In this document: positions 17,655-27,812 of the stretch, in pieces
Position numbering within the stretch: position 1 is the first letter of the stretch
Layout: every line of letters begins with the position of its first letter
NCBI RefSeq assembly: GCF_001904635.1
Contig: NZ_MRCB01000003.1
Span: 59,975 to 123,974, forward strand
Length of the DNA stretch: 64,000 nt
Reading direction: 5' to 3'
Source of the DNA: Hydrococcus rivularis NIES-593
GTDB lineage: Bacteria; Cyanobacteriota; Cyanobacteriia; Cyanobacteriales; Microcystaceae
The notes under the pieces: model-generated
What the model was told of the DNA's origin: nothing
Databases searched by the model: none
Seen by the model: only the letters and a program-made list of their open reading frames with translations
Made by a program: the position numbers and the translations under genes

Positions 17655-18650
17655 TTAGTGCATTAATTTTTTTTTTAAAAGTTGGCTGAGTTTAACAATT
17701 TGCATTTGTAAGGTCGAAATGGGTTCGGCACCTTTTTTGAGATTCATTTCGAGTTCTAGAAGAACTGGTAGGGTAGCAAGCAATTGACGAGAAGAAAAAG
17801 ATTGAACTTGTTTGCGAAGATGAAAAACTCGATTGGGATTGGCAATATCTGCGGCTGTTGCGATCGCTTTTTCGTCCCGTTCCCCGGCTTCTAGTTTTAG
17901 TTTAACTATTGCCCAAGTCCGAAACTGTCCGACTAAGGTTGCAACAATTCTTAGTGCGGGTTCGTTGCGATTGATGAGATCGGCGACTATCCCCAAAGCC
18001 AAATCGGCATTGCCATTGCTAATGGTTTCTGCCAACTTGATGCTATTTTGAGCGCTTCCATTGACTAGCTGAGTAACGATGTCGGTGTCGATGGGATGAA
18101 AGTTTTCTCCCCTGTAGAGGCGTAACTTTTCCAGTTCGCCCCATAACTGTCTGGTATTATTGCCGAGTAATTCCGCAAGCAGATGGGCAGCAGCAGGCGT
18201 GAGGTTTACCCCAACTTGTCCGGCGACTTGCTTGACTTGCTCGACCAGTTCGGTCGTTTTCCAAGGAGGAATAAGAGAAAATTCGCGAATATCTGCATAT
18301 TTTTGCAATAATTTGGTCGATTTTAGCCGTGCATCCGGTTTTTTTTGAGAAGTCAGCAGCAAATGCGAGGTATTAGGAATCGCAGGTAAAGTTTGCTGCA
18401 AACGAGACAACAACGCTTCAGAACAAGAGTGGCAGATAGAAGAATCGACTAACCAAACAAGCCGTCCTCCCGCGCCAAAAACCGGAGTCATCGCCTGGTT
18501 GAGGGCGAATATCGTCCCATCGGGTTCGTCGCCAGAAATCTTATCATAGTTAAAGGACGACCAGTTAGGATCGAGTACGGTTTGTTGCAGTTGTTTGACT
18601 GCTTGCGCGATCGCAAAATCATCGTCTCCCCAAAAAAGATAGATTGGCAT
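17655..18650 (-). CDS. holA: DNA polymerase III delta subunit
   Basis: HolA opens and loads the beta sliding clamp as part of the clamp loader. The 331-aa protein begins MPIYLFWGDDDFAIAQAVKQL, has a Walker-A-derived but non-ATP-binding N-terminal domain, and contains the delta-family features AHLLAELLGNNTRQLWGELEKLRLY and LINRNEPALRIVATLVGQFR. Length is normal for the family. An 86-bp gap separates it from the divergent 2H-phosphoesterase-like gene. Confidence 0.93.
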   Translation of the reverse strand: MPIYLFWGDDDFAIAQAVKQLQQTVLDPNWSSFNYDKISGDEPDGTIFALNQAMTPVFGAGGRLVWLVDSSICHSCSEALLSRLQQTLPAIPNTSHLLLTSQKKPDARLKSTKLLQKYADIREFSLIPPWKTTELVEQVKQVAGQVGVNLTPAAAHLLAELLGNNTRQLWGELEKLRLYRGENFHPIDTDIVTQLVNGSAQNSIKLAETISNGNADLALGIVADLINRNEPALRIVATLVGQFRTWAIVKLKLEAGERDEKAIATAADIANPNRVFHLRKQVQSFSSRQLLATLPVLLELEMNLKKGAEPISTLQMQIVKLSQLLKKKLMH

Positions 18651-18736
18651 ATGAGGAATTATGAATTATGAATTCAGAATTCTGAGTCAAGTTAGATGAG
18701 AGAAAATGAGTATAGGCACTCATAGAGGAAATTAGA

Positions 18737-19510
18737 TTGGACGAAACTTATCAAGTCTATGTCAATCGGATGGCAAGAATGACCCTGCCTTCCACTTATC
18801 AGACTCAACTTCAGAACATCCAAAAGTCTCCCAAATTTCGGGATGGAAAAGCAGTTCCTTTTCCAGGTTACAGCGCGATAACGCCTCCCGCAGAAGAAGA
18901 CTCGGACAATTCAGATTTCTATAAAGATCTAGAGATCGCTCAAGAGGAGCTACTGAAACAATTAGACTCAAAATTGGTCGTAGCAGTTCCTCCAAGCAGT
19001 TTTCATTTGACGGTAGCCGACTTAATTTGGAACGATGCCTATAAGAACTCAATCGCAGAAAATCTCGACTTCGATCGCCAACTCCAAGCATGCATCCGAG
19101 AAAGCTTTGAAAATTATAAAAAAATTATTCCTCAAAACAGTCCGAGTCAATGGCAATTAATGGGATTAATTATTTTTCCCCGTGCCATCGCTGTCGGTTT
19201 AGTGCCAAGAAACGAGATAGATTATGAAAAAATTTTGCGGCTGCGGCGATCGATTTATCAAAACTCCAATTTAATTGCTCTAGGAATCGAACAACAATAT
19301 TATTTAACCGGACATATAACTTTAGGTTATTTTGATGAAATTGCTGCCGATTTAGACCGCGATCGCTTGGTCGAACGTCTGTCCAATTTTAACGATCGCT
19401 GGTTGGGAACCGAACCCCAAATACTTACCATTCGTCAAGTTCAGTTGCGTAAATTTTGGGATATGACAGCGTATAAACGAGAACTCGATTGGCCCGTTGT
19501 CGAAATTTAG
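18737..19510 (+). CDS. 2H phosphoesterase-like (DUF1868-type) protein
   Basis: The 257-aa protein carries two H-x-T motifs, SFHLTVADLIW (about residues 94-104) and TGHITLGYF (about 193-201). This is the hallmark of the 2H/LigT phosphoesterase fold, whose two histidines act on cyclic phosphates or 2'-5' linkages. Overall it resembles DUF1868 proteins. The substrate is unknown. The start is TTG at 18737; no earlier in-frame ATG exists. It is divergent from holA. Confidence 0.7.
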   Translation: MDETYQVYVNRMARMTLPSTYQTQLQNIQKSPKFRDGKAVPFPGYSAITPPAEEDSDNSDFYKDLEIAQEELLKQLDSKLVVAVPPSSFHLTVADLIWNDAYKNSIAENLDFDRQLQACIRESFENYKKIIPQNSPSQWQLMGLIIFPRAIAVGLVPRNEIDYEKILRLRRSIYQNSNLIALGIEQQYYLTGHITLGYFDEIAADLDRDRLVERLSNFNDRWLGTEPQILTIRQVQLRKFWDMTAYKRELDWPVVEI

Positions 19511-19536
19511 AGATAGGGAAGGTTTTTAAATCCAAT

Positions 19537-20151
19537 TCAATTGCGAATTGGCATTAAAGGGGTTCCTTCAAGACAAGCCCCTTCGAGAATAGCGCCAGTC
19601 AAAACGGCTTGCTCGACTTGAGCACACAATAAATTGGCTTTGGTCAAATTTGTTCCTCGTAAAATAGCACCATTTAGGGTGGCTTCTTCTAAATCGGCTT
19701 GCGAGAGATCCGCTCCCGCTAAATTAGCGTTGCTCAAATCTGCTCCATCTAGCCTAGCTCCTGTCAGCGTTGCTCCCCGCAAGTCCGCCCCTCGAAAATC
19801 TGCACCGCTCAAGTCTAAATGACTGAGGATCGCGCCTCCTAAAAATGCTCCAGCAAAGCTAATTTGGGAAGATTGCGCGTCTAGAAGATTGGCTCCGCGC
19901 AAGTCGGCATTGCGACAATCTGCCCCAGTCAAATCGGCTCCGCTCAAGTCGGCTCCTCGTAGGTTAGCCCGCAAAATAGCTCCCTGTAAATTCGCTCCCG
20001 TCAGCGTCGCTCCCATTAAATTAGCTTGAGACAAATCCGCATTAGCTAGCTGCGCTCCCGCTAAATTAATTCCGGCGAGATTGGCATGGACGAGGTTTTT
20101 GACTTTGCCTTGACGGATGGCTATTAAATCTGGAGGTTGGCGATCGCTCAT
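19537..20151 (-). CDS. Pentapeptide-repeat protein (about 204 aa)
   Basis: After a short head (MSDRQPPDLIAIRQGKVKNL) the protein is almost continuous A(D/N)LxGA pentapeptides to near the end, predicting a quadrilateral beta-helix. The repeats are tighter and longer than in the protein at 646. I prefer the ATG at 20151 over the TTG at 20157. It is cytosolic by sequence and its function is unknown. It is convergent with the 2H-phosphoesterase gene (26-bp gap). Confidence 0.9.
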   Translation of the reverse strand: MSDRQPPDLIAIRQGKVKNLVHANLAGINLAGAQLANADLSQANLMGATLTGANLQGAILRANLRGADLSGADLTGADCRNADLRGANLLDAQSSQISFAGAFLGGAILSHLDLSGADFRGADLRGATLTGARLDGADLSNANLAGADLSQADLEEATLNGAILRGTNLTKANLLCAQVEQAVLTGAILEGACLEGTPLMPIRN

Positions 20152-20252
20152 GGTCAAACTTTCTCAATCGTTAATTAACAAACCCGGACACTTAGCAATT
20201 CTTTTTAATAGATATACCAGAGGAAACTACAGAAGTGGTTCTAGAGATATAT

Positions 20253-20726
20253 CTAAGCATCCCCAGGATTGAGATCGATCGTCTGCCAGGTGACGAAAGT
20301 CCCAATCGGACTCCAGATTAAATAGGGAAGCAGCAAAAAACCCGCCTCCCTCGAAACGGGAAAAACCAACAACCCCAGAATCAGCCCCAAGAAAAACCCC
20401 GTCGCCCCAATAAAGGTCCCAACTCTCAGACTGCGAAGATTGCACATCACGGGCATATAAGCCAGAATCGCCACCTCTACGAGTAAATAAAACGCCATCA
20501 GCCACCAAGTTCGACTGCTACCGGGAGCAGTTTCCCAAACCAGATAAGCCGACCAGGTTCCGCAGATAAAGATAACAATCCAGATCAAAGGGATTGCCCA
20601 TTCAAAAGTAAGCCAGTTCGGTCGGCGCAGGCGGCTAAACCAGCGACGACCTCTAGGAGAAACTCGATTGAGTGCAAAAGCGATCGCAAAAGTAATGCTC
20701 GCGATCGCCAGCCATGAAGGAATCAT
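20253..20726 (-). CDS. TspO/MBR-family membrane protein
   Basis: The 157-aa protein is hydrophobic with about five membrane helices. It has tryptophan- and proline-rich motifs of the TspO family: RRPNWLTFEWAIPLIWIVIFI and TWSAYLVWE near the first two helices, then SRTWWLMAFYLLVEVAIL. TspO proteins bind tetrapyrroles and are tied to stress and light signalling; which ligand this one binds is not readable. Its ATG directly follows the GST gene's stop (TAG then ATG), so the two are surely one operon and translationally coupled. Confidence 0.75.
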   Translation of the reverse strand: MIPSWLAIASITFAIAFALNRVSPRGRRWFSRLRRPNWLTFEWAIPLIWIVIFICGTWSAYLVWETAPGSSRTWWLMAFYLLVEVAILAYMPVMCNLRSLRVGTFIGATGFFLGLILGLLVFPVSREAGFLLLPYLIWSPIGTFVTWQTIDLNPGDA

Positions 20727-21518
20727 CTAATCTATTTCTATCGACGTAGGACTAGAATCGGTTTCACCACTCCCAGTTAAGGGTTTGCGATATTGGGCAT
20801 AAAGGCGATCGCGCCAGGAGAAAAACGGCTCGTAAGCACTTCGATCTGCCAACCCCGGAATTCCTTTGCCTTTGAGTTGTTCGGGAACATTTAAATAATT
20901 TCCGGCAGGAAACTTCAGGATCATACTTAGTCCCGCCACTGCTAAATCTGCCAAAGTCGGTTCGTCCCCCACCAAATAGGGACGATTCTGTAAAATAAGA
21001 GTAAGGGCTTCTAAATCTTGTTCGAGTCCTCGGCGTGCCTCTTTAATGGCATCCGGACCGAAGCCAACTCCCGTTCCCAACAACCCCAAAAATTCAGAAG
21101 GGACAGCCCCTACCAAGGATTTGAAAAAGTCAGGGACATTCTTGGGCAAAATTGAGATGCGAAAATTCTGATTTTGGTTTAACGCGCCGATAAAAGCCTT
21201 GCGACCTTTTAACCCGATCGATTCATCCGCCCATTCTTCTATTAAGAGGCATTGTCCCCTCAAAAGCGGCTCGGTTGGAATAATTGGTTTTTCGGGATAC
21301 TTGCGATCGAGATAGAAAGCAATCTCTGTCGAATCGGCAACGAATGTCTCTCCATCTTTGAGAACGGGAACTTGCCGCTGACCCGAAAGTCGAAAAAGTT
21401 CTAATTGTCCGATACCGGGAGTTACTTCAATTTTTTTATATTCCAGTCCTTTGTAGTCAAGGATTAAACGGACTTTCTCCGAATATTGGGACAGTTCAAA
21501 CTGATATAACTCCAGCAC
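20727..21518 (-). CDS. Glutathione S-transferase family protein
   Basis: The 263-aa protein has a thioredoxin-fold N-terminal domain (about 1-78). LYQFELSQYSEKVRLILDYKGLEYK contains the active-site Ser region, and RQVPVLKD and ADSTEIAFYLDRKYP form the glutathione-binding cis-Pro and E-S/T elements. A helical C-terminal domain follows with PYLVGDEPTLADLAVAGL. It likely conjugates or reduces with glutathione; the substrate is unknown. It is the first gene of a two-gene operon with the TspO-like gene and is divergent from metK, 266 bp away. Confidence 0.88.
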   Translation of the reverse strand: MLELYQFELSQYSEKVRLILDYKGLEYKKIEVTPGIGQLELFRLSGQRQVPVLKDGETFVADSTEIAFYLDRKYPEKPIIPTEPLLRGQCLLIEEWADESIGLKGRKAFIGALNQNQNFRISILPKNVPDFFKSLVGAVPSEFLGLLGTGVGFGPDAIKEARRGLEQDLEALTLILQNRPYLVGDEPTLADLAVAGLSMILKFPAGNYLNVPEQLKGKGIPGLADRSAYEPFFSWRDRLYAQYRKPLTGSGETDSSPTSIEID

Positions 21519-21784
21519 GAGATTTCCTCTTGTTTTGCAGTAGTGAACATTATTTAATGTAGTGGATTGCTACGAGTTCGGAAACTATCCATGGTTGGAG
21601 GATTGAATCCGATCGATAAAGAGGAGCCAAAATCCTGTAAAGATTCTGTAAAAATGATTCTTAACGAACCGATAACCGATTTAGCGTTACACTTATCTAT
21701 ATTTTTTACCGCTATGATATTAGATTAATTTCAGCAGTTAGTTAATATCGCTTAGTAGTACTTCTTAAGGAGGGCTAACGAAAA

Positions 21785-23050
21785 TTGTCTCGCCGCTATT
21801 TATTTACTTCTGAATCCGTCACTGAAGGTCATCCCGACAAAATCTGCGACCAGATCTCCGATACGATTTTAGATGCATTACTCGCCCAGGACGACCACAG
21901 CCGCGTCGCCGCAGAAGTCGTCGTTAATACGGGTTTAGTCCTCATCACTGGGGAAATTACCACCAACGCTCATGTCAACTACGTTGACTTGGCACGCAAG
22001 AAAATTGCCGAAATCGGCTACACCGATGCCAATAATGGCTTTTCTGCCAATAGCTGTGCCGTCTTAGTTGCCTTAGACGAACAATCTCCCGATATTGCTC
22101 AAGGGGTAACGGCAGCTCACGAACAACGCGAAGAACTCAGCGATGACGAATTAGACCGCATCGGTGCTGGCGATCAGGGGTTGATGTTTGGCTATGCCTG
22201 CAACGAAACGCCCGAACTGATGCCCATGCCGATCAGCCTTGCCCATCGAATTTCTCGCCGATTGGCAGCCGTTCGCAAAACCGGAGATTTATCCTATCTA
22301 CGTCCAGACGGGAAAACTCAGGTATCCGTCGTCTACGAAGACGGACGACCCATTGGAATCGACACGATTTTAATTTCGACTCAGCACACAGAGACCATTG
22401 GCGAGATATGCGACAACGCTGCCGTTCAGGCAAAAATCAAAGCCGATCTCTGGGAAGCTGTCGTTGAGCCAGTATTCGCAGACATTGATGTCAAACCCGA
22501 TCGCGATACTCGCTATCTAGTCAATCCAACCGGGAAATTCGTCGTCGGCGGTCCCCAAGGAGATGCGGGTCTGACGGGTCGGAAAATTATCGTCGATACC
22601 TATGGCGGCTATTCTCGTCATGGCGGCGGCGCTTTCTCTGGCAAAGATCCCACTAAGGTAGACCGTTCGGCTGCCTACGCTTGCCGCTATGTCGCTAAAA
22701 ATATCGTCGCAGCAGGCTTGGCAGATAAGTGCGAAGTGCAAGTGAGCTACGCGATCGGGGTAGCAAAACCCGTCAGCATCATGGTAGAAACTTTCGGCAC
22801 GGCAAAAGTCGATGAGGAAAAACTACTAGAGGCTGTCAAACAGCATTTTGAACTACGCCCGGCTGGCATTATTCAGACCTTTAACTTGCGCCGTCTCCCA
22901 GCAGAAAGAGGTCGCTTCTACCAAGATGTGGCTGCCTACGGTCACTTCGGACGGACAGATCTCGAACTGCCCTGGGAACGTACTGACAAAGCAGCACTCC
23001 TAAAAGAAGCGCTATCTTATTCTTTGTCGAATGCGACGGTTGCTATCTAA
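21785..23050 (+). CDS. metK: S-adenosylmethionine synthase
   Basis: MetK makes S-adenosylmethionine from methionine and ATP. The 421-aa protein starts [19 protein letters not shown] and has [12 protein letters not shown] (the methionine/ATP-binding hexapeptide region) and [16 protein letters not shown] (the second signature). The start codon is TTG at 21785; the family N-terminus fits only this start, and AAGGAGGG sits at 21767-21774. I see no SAM riboswitch in the 266-bp upstream region. Confidence 0.97.
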   Translation: MSRRYLFTSESVTEGHPDKICDQISDTILDALLAQDDHSRVAAEVVVNTGLVLITGEITTNAHVNYVDLARKKIAEIGYTDANNGFSANSCAVLVALDEQSPDIAQGVTAAHEQREELSDDELDRIGAGDQGLMFGYACNETPELMPMPISLAHRISRRLAAVRKTGDLSYLRPDGKTQVSVVYEDGRPIGIDTILISTQHTETIGEICDNAAVQAKIKADLWEAVVEPVFADIDVKPDRDTRYLVNPTGKFVVGGPQGDAGLTGRKIIVDTYGGYSRHGGGAFSGKDPTKVDRSAAYACRYVAKNIVAAGLADKCEVQVSYAIGVAKPVSIMVETFGTAKVDEEKLLEAVKQHFELRPAGIIQTFNLRRLPAERGRFYQDVAAYGHFGRTDLELPWERTDKAALLKEALSYSLSNATVAI

Positions 23051-23217
23051 AATCGTGCCCTGAGTTATTTGACTCATGTTCGAGTTCGAGTTATGGCTGC
23101 CAGCGTGCGGCGATGTCATGCTGGTGGCTTATGGAAGCGCCAAGGTAGACATTCTCGGCTTTTCTAGGCTAAACTGGTAATGAGTTTGTCTTGGTACCTA
23201 AATAACTAGCCTCAGAT

Positions 23218-23652
23218 ATGAAAGAACAAGGGGCAAAAACCAAACCCATTCACTCCCTCGAAGATGCCATCGAACGCTGTCAAACGATGGGGATGCGGGT
23301 TAGTCGCCAGCGCCGCTACATTCTCGAACTGCTTTGGGAAGCGCAAGAGCACTTGTCAGCCAGAGAAATTTACGACCGTTTGAACCAACAGGGCAAAGAT
23401 ATCGGTCACACCTCTGTTTATCAAAACTTAGAAGCCTTATCGAGTCAAGGAATCATCGAATGTGTAGAGCGATGCGACGGCAGACTCTACGGCAATATTA
23501 GCGACTCTCACAGTCACGTCAACTGTCTCGATAGCGATCGCATTATTGACGTTCGCGTCGAACTTCCAGAGACATTAATCAAACAAATCGAAGAACAAAC
23601 AGGTGTTAAGATAACTGACTATCGCATAGATTTCTACGGTTACGAGAATTAA
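23218..23652 (+). CDS. Fur-family regulator, PerR-like
   Basis: The 144-aa protein has the Fur winged helix with GMRVSRQRRYILELLW, HLSAREIYDRL and the recognition helix GHTSVYQNLEALSSQGII. It ends with a regulatory-metal region containing DSHSHVNCLDSDRIIDV. The CxxC structural zinc pairs of many Fur proteins are absent. That fits the cyanobacterial PerR group (peroxide sensing) better than iron-responsive FurA, but the assignment is by pattern memory only. Confidence 0.82.
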   Translation: MKEQGAKTKPIHSLEDAIERCQTMGMRVSRQRRYILELLWEAQEHLSAREIYDRLNQQGKDIGHTSVYQNLEALSSQGIIECVERCDGRLYGNISDSHSHVNCLDSDRIIDVRVELPETLIKQIEEQTGVKITDYRIDFYGYEN

Positions 23653-23897
23653 TTTCGGGATACTGGGATAAACTAAAATGACTGCGGTTGTCGCTCGAAA
23701 GTCGATTGTCCTTGACAAATGAACGATGACCGAGATAATGACAATCGATCGGTATTCCAGAGATAGGGAATTGTCGTGAATGGCTAATTCGTAGAAACTT
23801 TCCTCAGTGTCAGAAGTGCAAACTGACGGCGGGTTGTAAACTATGAAGTGTCAATCGAACCGATCGATGACTGACGACTAGCGATCGACGAAATTCT

Positions 23898-25592
23898 GTG
23901 AGCAATCGCCCGATTGAACTTCTGACCATCGACGACGATCCGATCTTTCGGCTAGGTCTTGCTACAGCATTAGAAGCCTTTGACGATATTCGGGTTATTG
24001 CCCAAGCCGACAGCATGGCTACCGCACTTGCCCGATTGGCAGAAAAAATTCCCGATCTTGTTATTTTAGAACCAGCTATGCCCGATGGCTGGCAACTCTG
24101 TCGGCAGACTCGACAAGATTACCCCGATTTACCAATTTTTCTCTTAAGCGCAACAACCGATTCAGAAAACCTGTTAGCAGCTCAAGCCTATGGCGTGAAA
24201 GGTTACGCCCCGAAAGGAACGGCGATCGAAGAAATTGTAGCAGCTCTGCGTCTGGTTGCTGCAGGCGAAACTCAATGGTATCCAATGCCCTCTCTTCGAC
24301 AACCCATCCGCCGCAGAAATTGGCTCGTTCGCACGGGGGAGTCGGGACTGGCGCAAATTGAAGCAACGCTAAAAGAGGTACAAGCTCAGCTAGATAACCC
24401 TCAGCTACCGCTATTCGATTGGTTATATTGGAGTGGGAGAAGGCGAGAACTCCTAGCTTCGCGTTGGCTAGTCAAGCAACTCGTGCCCATAGAAGTTGTC
24501 GTCGTTCCGGAAACCGCTCCCGAACCGAAAAAAAACAGCGATCGCGGCGGCGACCTAGCCATCTCTCCCAAACGCGACCTGTCCCGTCTCTCCCTTCTCC
24601 CTACTGACTTGCTTGTGCCTGGGACATCTCCAACAGCAATTATATTAAATAATACGCTGGCAAAAATTCAACTGGGGATAGAGAATCGAACTGGCGTTCC
24701 GCTAGAAATCGATATTCTGCAAGCCAATAAAAAACAAGAAATATTTTATTTAGTTCTCGATCGCTTCAGAAAAATTTTAGAAGACTTGCGATCGCTCAAT
24801 GTTACTCGCGAGGAGCTACCCCAGAAACGCTCCCTGGTTTTGCGAGAGTTATTAGAGTCTTCTTTATTAGATTTTTTTAGTCAATATTACACCTCGCTCG
24901 ATTTGAATGCTAATAAAATTATCGAGATTTTTTCCCTAGATGCTAGAACGATTGAAGAAGAAATCTTAGAAAAAATTCCGATGATCGATGAGCTTTTGGG
25001 ATATTGTTTATTCGAAACTCATTTGGCGATCGATAATGTTTTCTATCGTTCCGAATCGCCCGAAGCAATCGCCAGAGCAGAAATTATTTTACAAAACCTA
25101 ATCGAGCGAATTGTCAATGCGATTGTCCAAACGATCTTGAATAATTTTTCTGAAATTGAAATTATCAAGCAAAATCTTTATCAGAAAAAATATCTGTCTT
25201 CTAGAGAGATTGCGCGATTTCGGAACGACATTTCTTGGCGATACCGAAAAGAACGCTACATTGAAGAGCCAAAAAATATTTTTGAAAGTCAATATCGGTT
25301 ATTTTTCCTAAACGGAGGCAGCCTGAAAACTACTTATATCTATGCGCCGCGCCAAGACGAACTTTACCAACTTAGGGGAATTCCTTGGTTGGTGACAATA
25401 GTATTAGAATTGCGCGACGCGCTTTCCCCGCGCCTGCGAGCGGTTGTTGGGTTTGTTGGCAAAGGCGTTGTTTACTTGCTCACGCAAGTGATCGGCAGAG
25501 CCATTGGCTTGATCGCTCGCGGGATAATTCAAGGAATCGGCAATACTCTACAAGAAACGCGATACGGAAAAAACAGCGAACGAGGCAAATGA
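23898..25592 (+). CDS. Receiver-domain protein with DUF3685-like C-terminus
   Basis: The 564-aa protein has an N-terminal CheY-like receiver (about 5-120: LLTIDDDPIFRLGLATAL...PDLVILEPAMPDGWQL...LLSATTD...GYAPKG). A long, mostly helical cyanobacterial domain follows, resembling DUF3685, with a hydrophobic C-terminal segment near 525-555. The phosphoacceptor position is Glu58, not Asp, so the receiver is probably locked or phosphorylation-independent. It is not a transcription factor: no HTH is present. The start is GTG at 23898. Confidence 0.75.
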   Translation: MSNRPIELLTIDDDPIFRLGLATALEAFDDIRVIAQADSMATALARLAEKIPDLVILEPAMPDGWQLCRQTRQDYPDLPIFLLSATTDSENLLAAQAYGVKGYAPKGTAIEEIVAALRLVAAGETQWYPMPSLRQPIRRRNWLVRTGESGLAQIEATLKEVQAQLDNPQLPLFDWLYWSGRRRELLASRWLVKQLVPIEVVVVPETAPEPKKNSDRGGDLAISPKRDLSRLSLLPTDLLVPGTSPTAIILNNTLAKIQLGIENRTGVPLEIDILQANKKQEIFYLVLDRFRKILEDLRSLNVTREELPQKRSLVLRELLESSLLDFFSQYYTSLDLNANKIIEIFSLDARTIEEEILEKIPMIDELLGYCLFETHLAIDNVFYRSESPEAIARAEIILQNLIERIVNAIVQTILNNFSEIEIIKQNLYQKKYLSSREIARFRNDISWRYRKERYIEEPKNIFESQYRLFFLNGGSLKTTYIYAPRQDELYQLRGIPWLVTIVLELRDALSPRLRAVVGFVGKGVVYLLTQVIGRAIGLIARGIIQGIGNTLQETRYGKNSERGK

Positions 25593-25735
25593 AAAGAACG
25601 CCAGCAGTCGTAGGAGCCAGACAAGGGATTGTCCGTACAGAGATTGAAAATCTAACAAACAACAAACTTTGACCAATGACCGATGACTGAGGCGATGCAT
25701 AATGGAAAATAGAGTCACATCTACAGCAGTTGGTT

Positions 25736-27682
25736 ATGAAGGAAAATTCTTGGCAGGAAACGCGGCAGGAGCAAAATAACGAACGAGTGAGAACAAAAAA
25801 TCCCCCCAGCGATCGCAAACTCCCCAAAAAACGATCCTCTCCCCAATACCTCAAACCGCTCGTGACGGGTTTGATGATTTGCCAGACGATTTTAATGGGA
25901 TTGCCAGCTCTTGCCACAGGAGAAAAAAATGCGCTTAGTTACAGCCAACTGCTAGAGAAGCTGGAAAAAGGTCAAGTTAGTAAAGTCGAACTCGATCCAG
26001 CCAATCAGATAGCAAGAGTTACCTTGGTAGGTCAGGGCGAAAACGAATCTCCCCAAGAAGTCCAATTATTCGAGCGGAACCCAGAATTGGATGCGCTGCT
26101 GACGACAGCAAAAAATGTTGAAGTAGAGAATCGCCCTACGGCAGATCGTTCGGCAGCTATCGGGTTAGTCACTAACCTATTAGTCCTGTTTTTACTCTTA
26201 GGAGTCGTCATTGCGATCCTGCGCCGTTCTGCTAGCGCCTCCGGACAAGCGATGAACTTTGGCAAGTCTCGCGCTCGCTTTCAGATGGAAGCGAAAACGG
26301 GAATTAATTTCCAGGATGTTGCTGGAATAGAAGAAGCCAAGGAAGAATTGCAGGAAGTTGTTACCTTCCTCAAACAGCCAGAAAAATTTACGGCAGTTGG
26401 AGCCAAAATTCCCAAAGGAGTATTGCTCATCGGCCCTCCCGGCACAGGAAAAACCCTGTTGGCCAAAGCGATCGCGGGAGAAGCAGGCGTTCCCTTCTTT
26501 AGTATCTCCGGTTCGGAATTTGTCGAGATGTTCGTAGGAGTGGGCGCTTCGCGAGTGCGCGATTTATTCAAAAAAGCCAAGGAAAACGCTCCCTGCTTGA
26601 TCTTTATCGATGAAATTGATGCCGTCGGTCGCCAGCGCGGCGCTGGGATTGGCGGTGGCAATGACGAACGAGAACAAACCCTAAACCAGCTACTCACCGA
26701 GATGGATGGGTTTGAAGGCAATACGGGCATCATCGTGATTGCTGCCACCAATCGTCCCGACGTTCTCGATTCGGCGCTATTGCGTCCGGGGCGTTTCGAT
26801 CGACAAACGACCGTCGATTATCCCGATTTGAAAGGACGGTTGGAAATTCTAGAAGTTCACGCCCGCAACAAAAAAATTGACTCGGATGTCTCTCTAGAAG
26901 CCATCGCTCGTCGCACGCCGGGTTTTACGGGAGCCGATTTGGCCAACGTCCTTAACGAAGCCGCTATTTTTACAGCGCGGCGGCGCAAAGAGGCGATGAC
27001 CATGCAAGAAGTTAACGATGCGATCGATCGCGTTGTCGCCGGGATGGAAGGAACTCCCTTAGTCGATAGCAAAGCTAAGCGCCTGATTGCCTATCACGAA
27101 ATCGGTCACGCGATCGTCGGAACGCTGTGTCCGGGTCACGATCCAGTGGAAAAAGTAACTCTAATTCCCAGAGGACAAGCCAAAGGGTTAACTTGGTTTA
27201 CGCCCGATGAAGAACAAGGCTTGATTTCGCGATCGCAACTATTGGCTCGCATTACCGGACTCTTAGGCGGAAGGGTTGCCGAAGAAATTATCTTTGGCGA
27301 GTCCGAAGTTACCACAGGAGCAGGTAACGATTTAGAGAAAATTACTTATCTGGCGCGGCGAATGGTCACTCGCTTTGGCATGTCTGAGTTGGGGCTAGTC
27401 GCCCTTGAAGGCGAGAACGAAGCGGTCTTTTTAGGCAACGATCTCGTCAACAAGCGGGCTGAATATTCAGAAGCAATTTCCTCTCGCATCGACGCACAGG
27501 TACGAGAGATTATCAGTCATTGTCGCGAACATGCCCGATCGATTATCCAGGAAAATCGCGCCTTGGTCGATAAGTTGGTCGATCTGTTGATCGAGCAGGA
27601 AACTATTGAGGGAGACCAGTTCCGCCAACTGGTCGCTGAATACAGAAAGCTAACTCAAGAGCAGCTAGTCACTCCTGCGTAA
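25736..27682 (+). CDS. ftsH: ATP-dependent zinc metalloprotease FtsH
   Basis: FtsH is a membrane-bound AAA+ hexameric protease; in cyanobacteria its members turn over photodamaged D1 and regulators. The 648-aa protein has a first membrane segment (about 40-60), an extracytoplasmic domain, a second segment (about 140-160), and Walker A GPPGTGKT (233-240). It also has [12 protein letters not shown] (Walker B), the second region of homology with RPGRFDRQ, and the zinc motif H454-E-I-G-H458. The ATG at 25736 starts the canonical MKENSWQ; a TTG at 25730 is the other option. The exact paralogue (FtsH1-4) is not assigned. Confidence 0.95.
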   Translation: MKENSWQETRQEQNNERVRTKNPPSDRKLPKKRSSPQYLKPLVTGLMICQTILMGLPALATGEKNALSYSQLLEKLEKGQVSKVELDPANQIARVTLVGQGENESPQEVQLFERNPELDALLTTAKNVEVENRPTADRSAAIGLVTNLLVLFLLLGVVIAILRRSASASGQAMNFGKSRARFQMEAKTGINFQDVAGIEEAKEELQEVVTFLKQPEKFTAVGAKIPKGVLLIGPPGTGKTLLAKAIAGEAGVPFFSISGSEFVEMFVGVGASRVRDLFKKAKENAPCLIFIDEIDAVGRQRGAGIGGGNDEREQTLNQLLTEMDGFEGNTGIIVIAATNRPDVLDSALLRPGRFDRQTTVDYPDLKGRLEILEVHARNKKIDSDVSLEAIARRTPGFTGADLANVLNEAAIFTARRRKEAMTMQEVNDAIDRVVAGMEGTPLVDSKAKRLIAYHEIGHAIVGTLCPGHDPVEKVTLIPRGQAKGLTWFTPDEEQGLISRSQLLARITGLLGGRVAEEIIFGESEVTTGAGNDLEKITYLARRMVTRFGMSELGLVALEGENEAVFLGNDLVNKRAEYSEAISSRIDAQVREIISHCREHARSIIQENRALVDKLVDLLIEQETIEGDQFRQLVAEYRKLTQEQLVTPA

Positions 27683-27691
27683 ACTAGCCTT

Positions 27692-27752
27692 ATACCATTT
27701 TTCATTCATTAATGACACAGATAGTCGATCGCGAAAACCTGAAAATTGGTAT
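27692..27752 (-). repeat. 61-bp MITE-like element, copy 1
   Basis: This 61-bp segment is the exact reverse complement of 49431-49491 (61 of 61 bases). Its ends are inverted repeats, ATACCAATTTTC against GAAAAATGGTAT, matching at 11 of 12 positions. A third, partial copy is at 63947-63975. It lies 10 bp after the ftsH stop. Confidence 0.8.
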
Positions 27753-27792
27753 TATCTCGCCTACCCCCCCATGCTATACCTAGTGACGAAAA

Positions 27793-27812
27793 ACCCTGCT
27801 TGACAGCAGGGT
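27793..27812 (-). terminator. Rho-independent terminator read on the minus strand
   Basis: ACCCTGCT (27793-27800) and AGCAGGGT (27805-27812) form a perfect 8-bp stem around a 4-nt loop. The A-run before it (27789-27793) becomes a T-run only on the minus strand. No minus-strand gene ends here, so it may stop an antisense transcript, or be an inserted repeat. It can also act weakly downstream of ftsH. Confidence 0.5.

Noticed and set aside
21519..21784. Possible SAM riboswitch before metK
   Set aside because: No SAM-I, II or SAM/SAH core motif or terminator is visible; only promoter-like AT-rich sequence and an SD site.
25098..25292. Minus-strand ORF inside the receiver-DUF3685 gene
   Set aside because: Shadow of the plus-strand gene.
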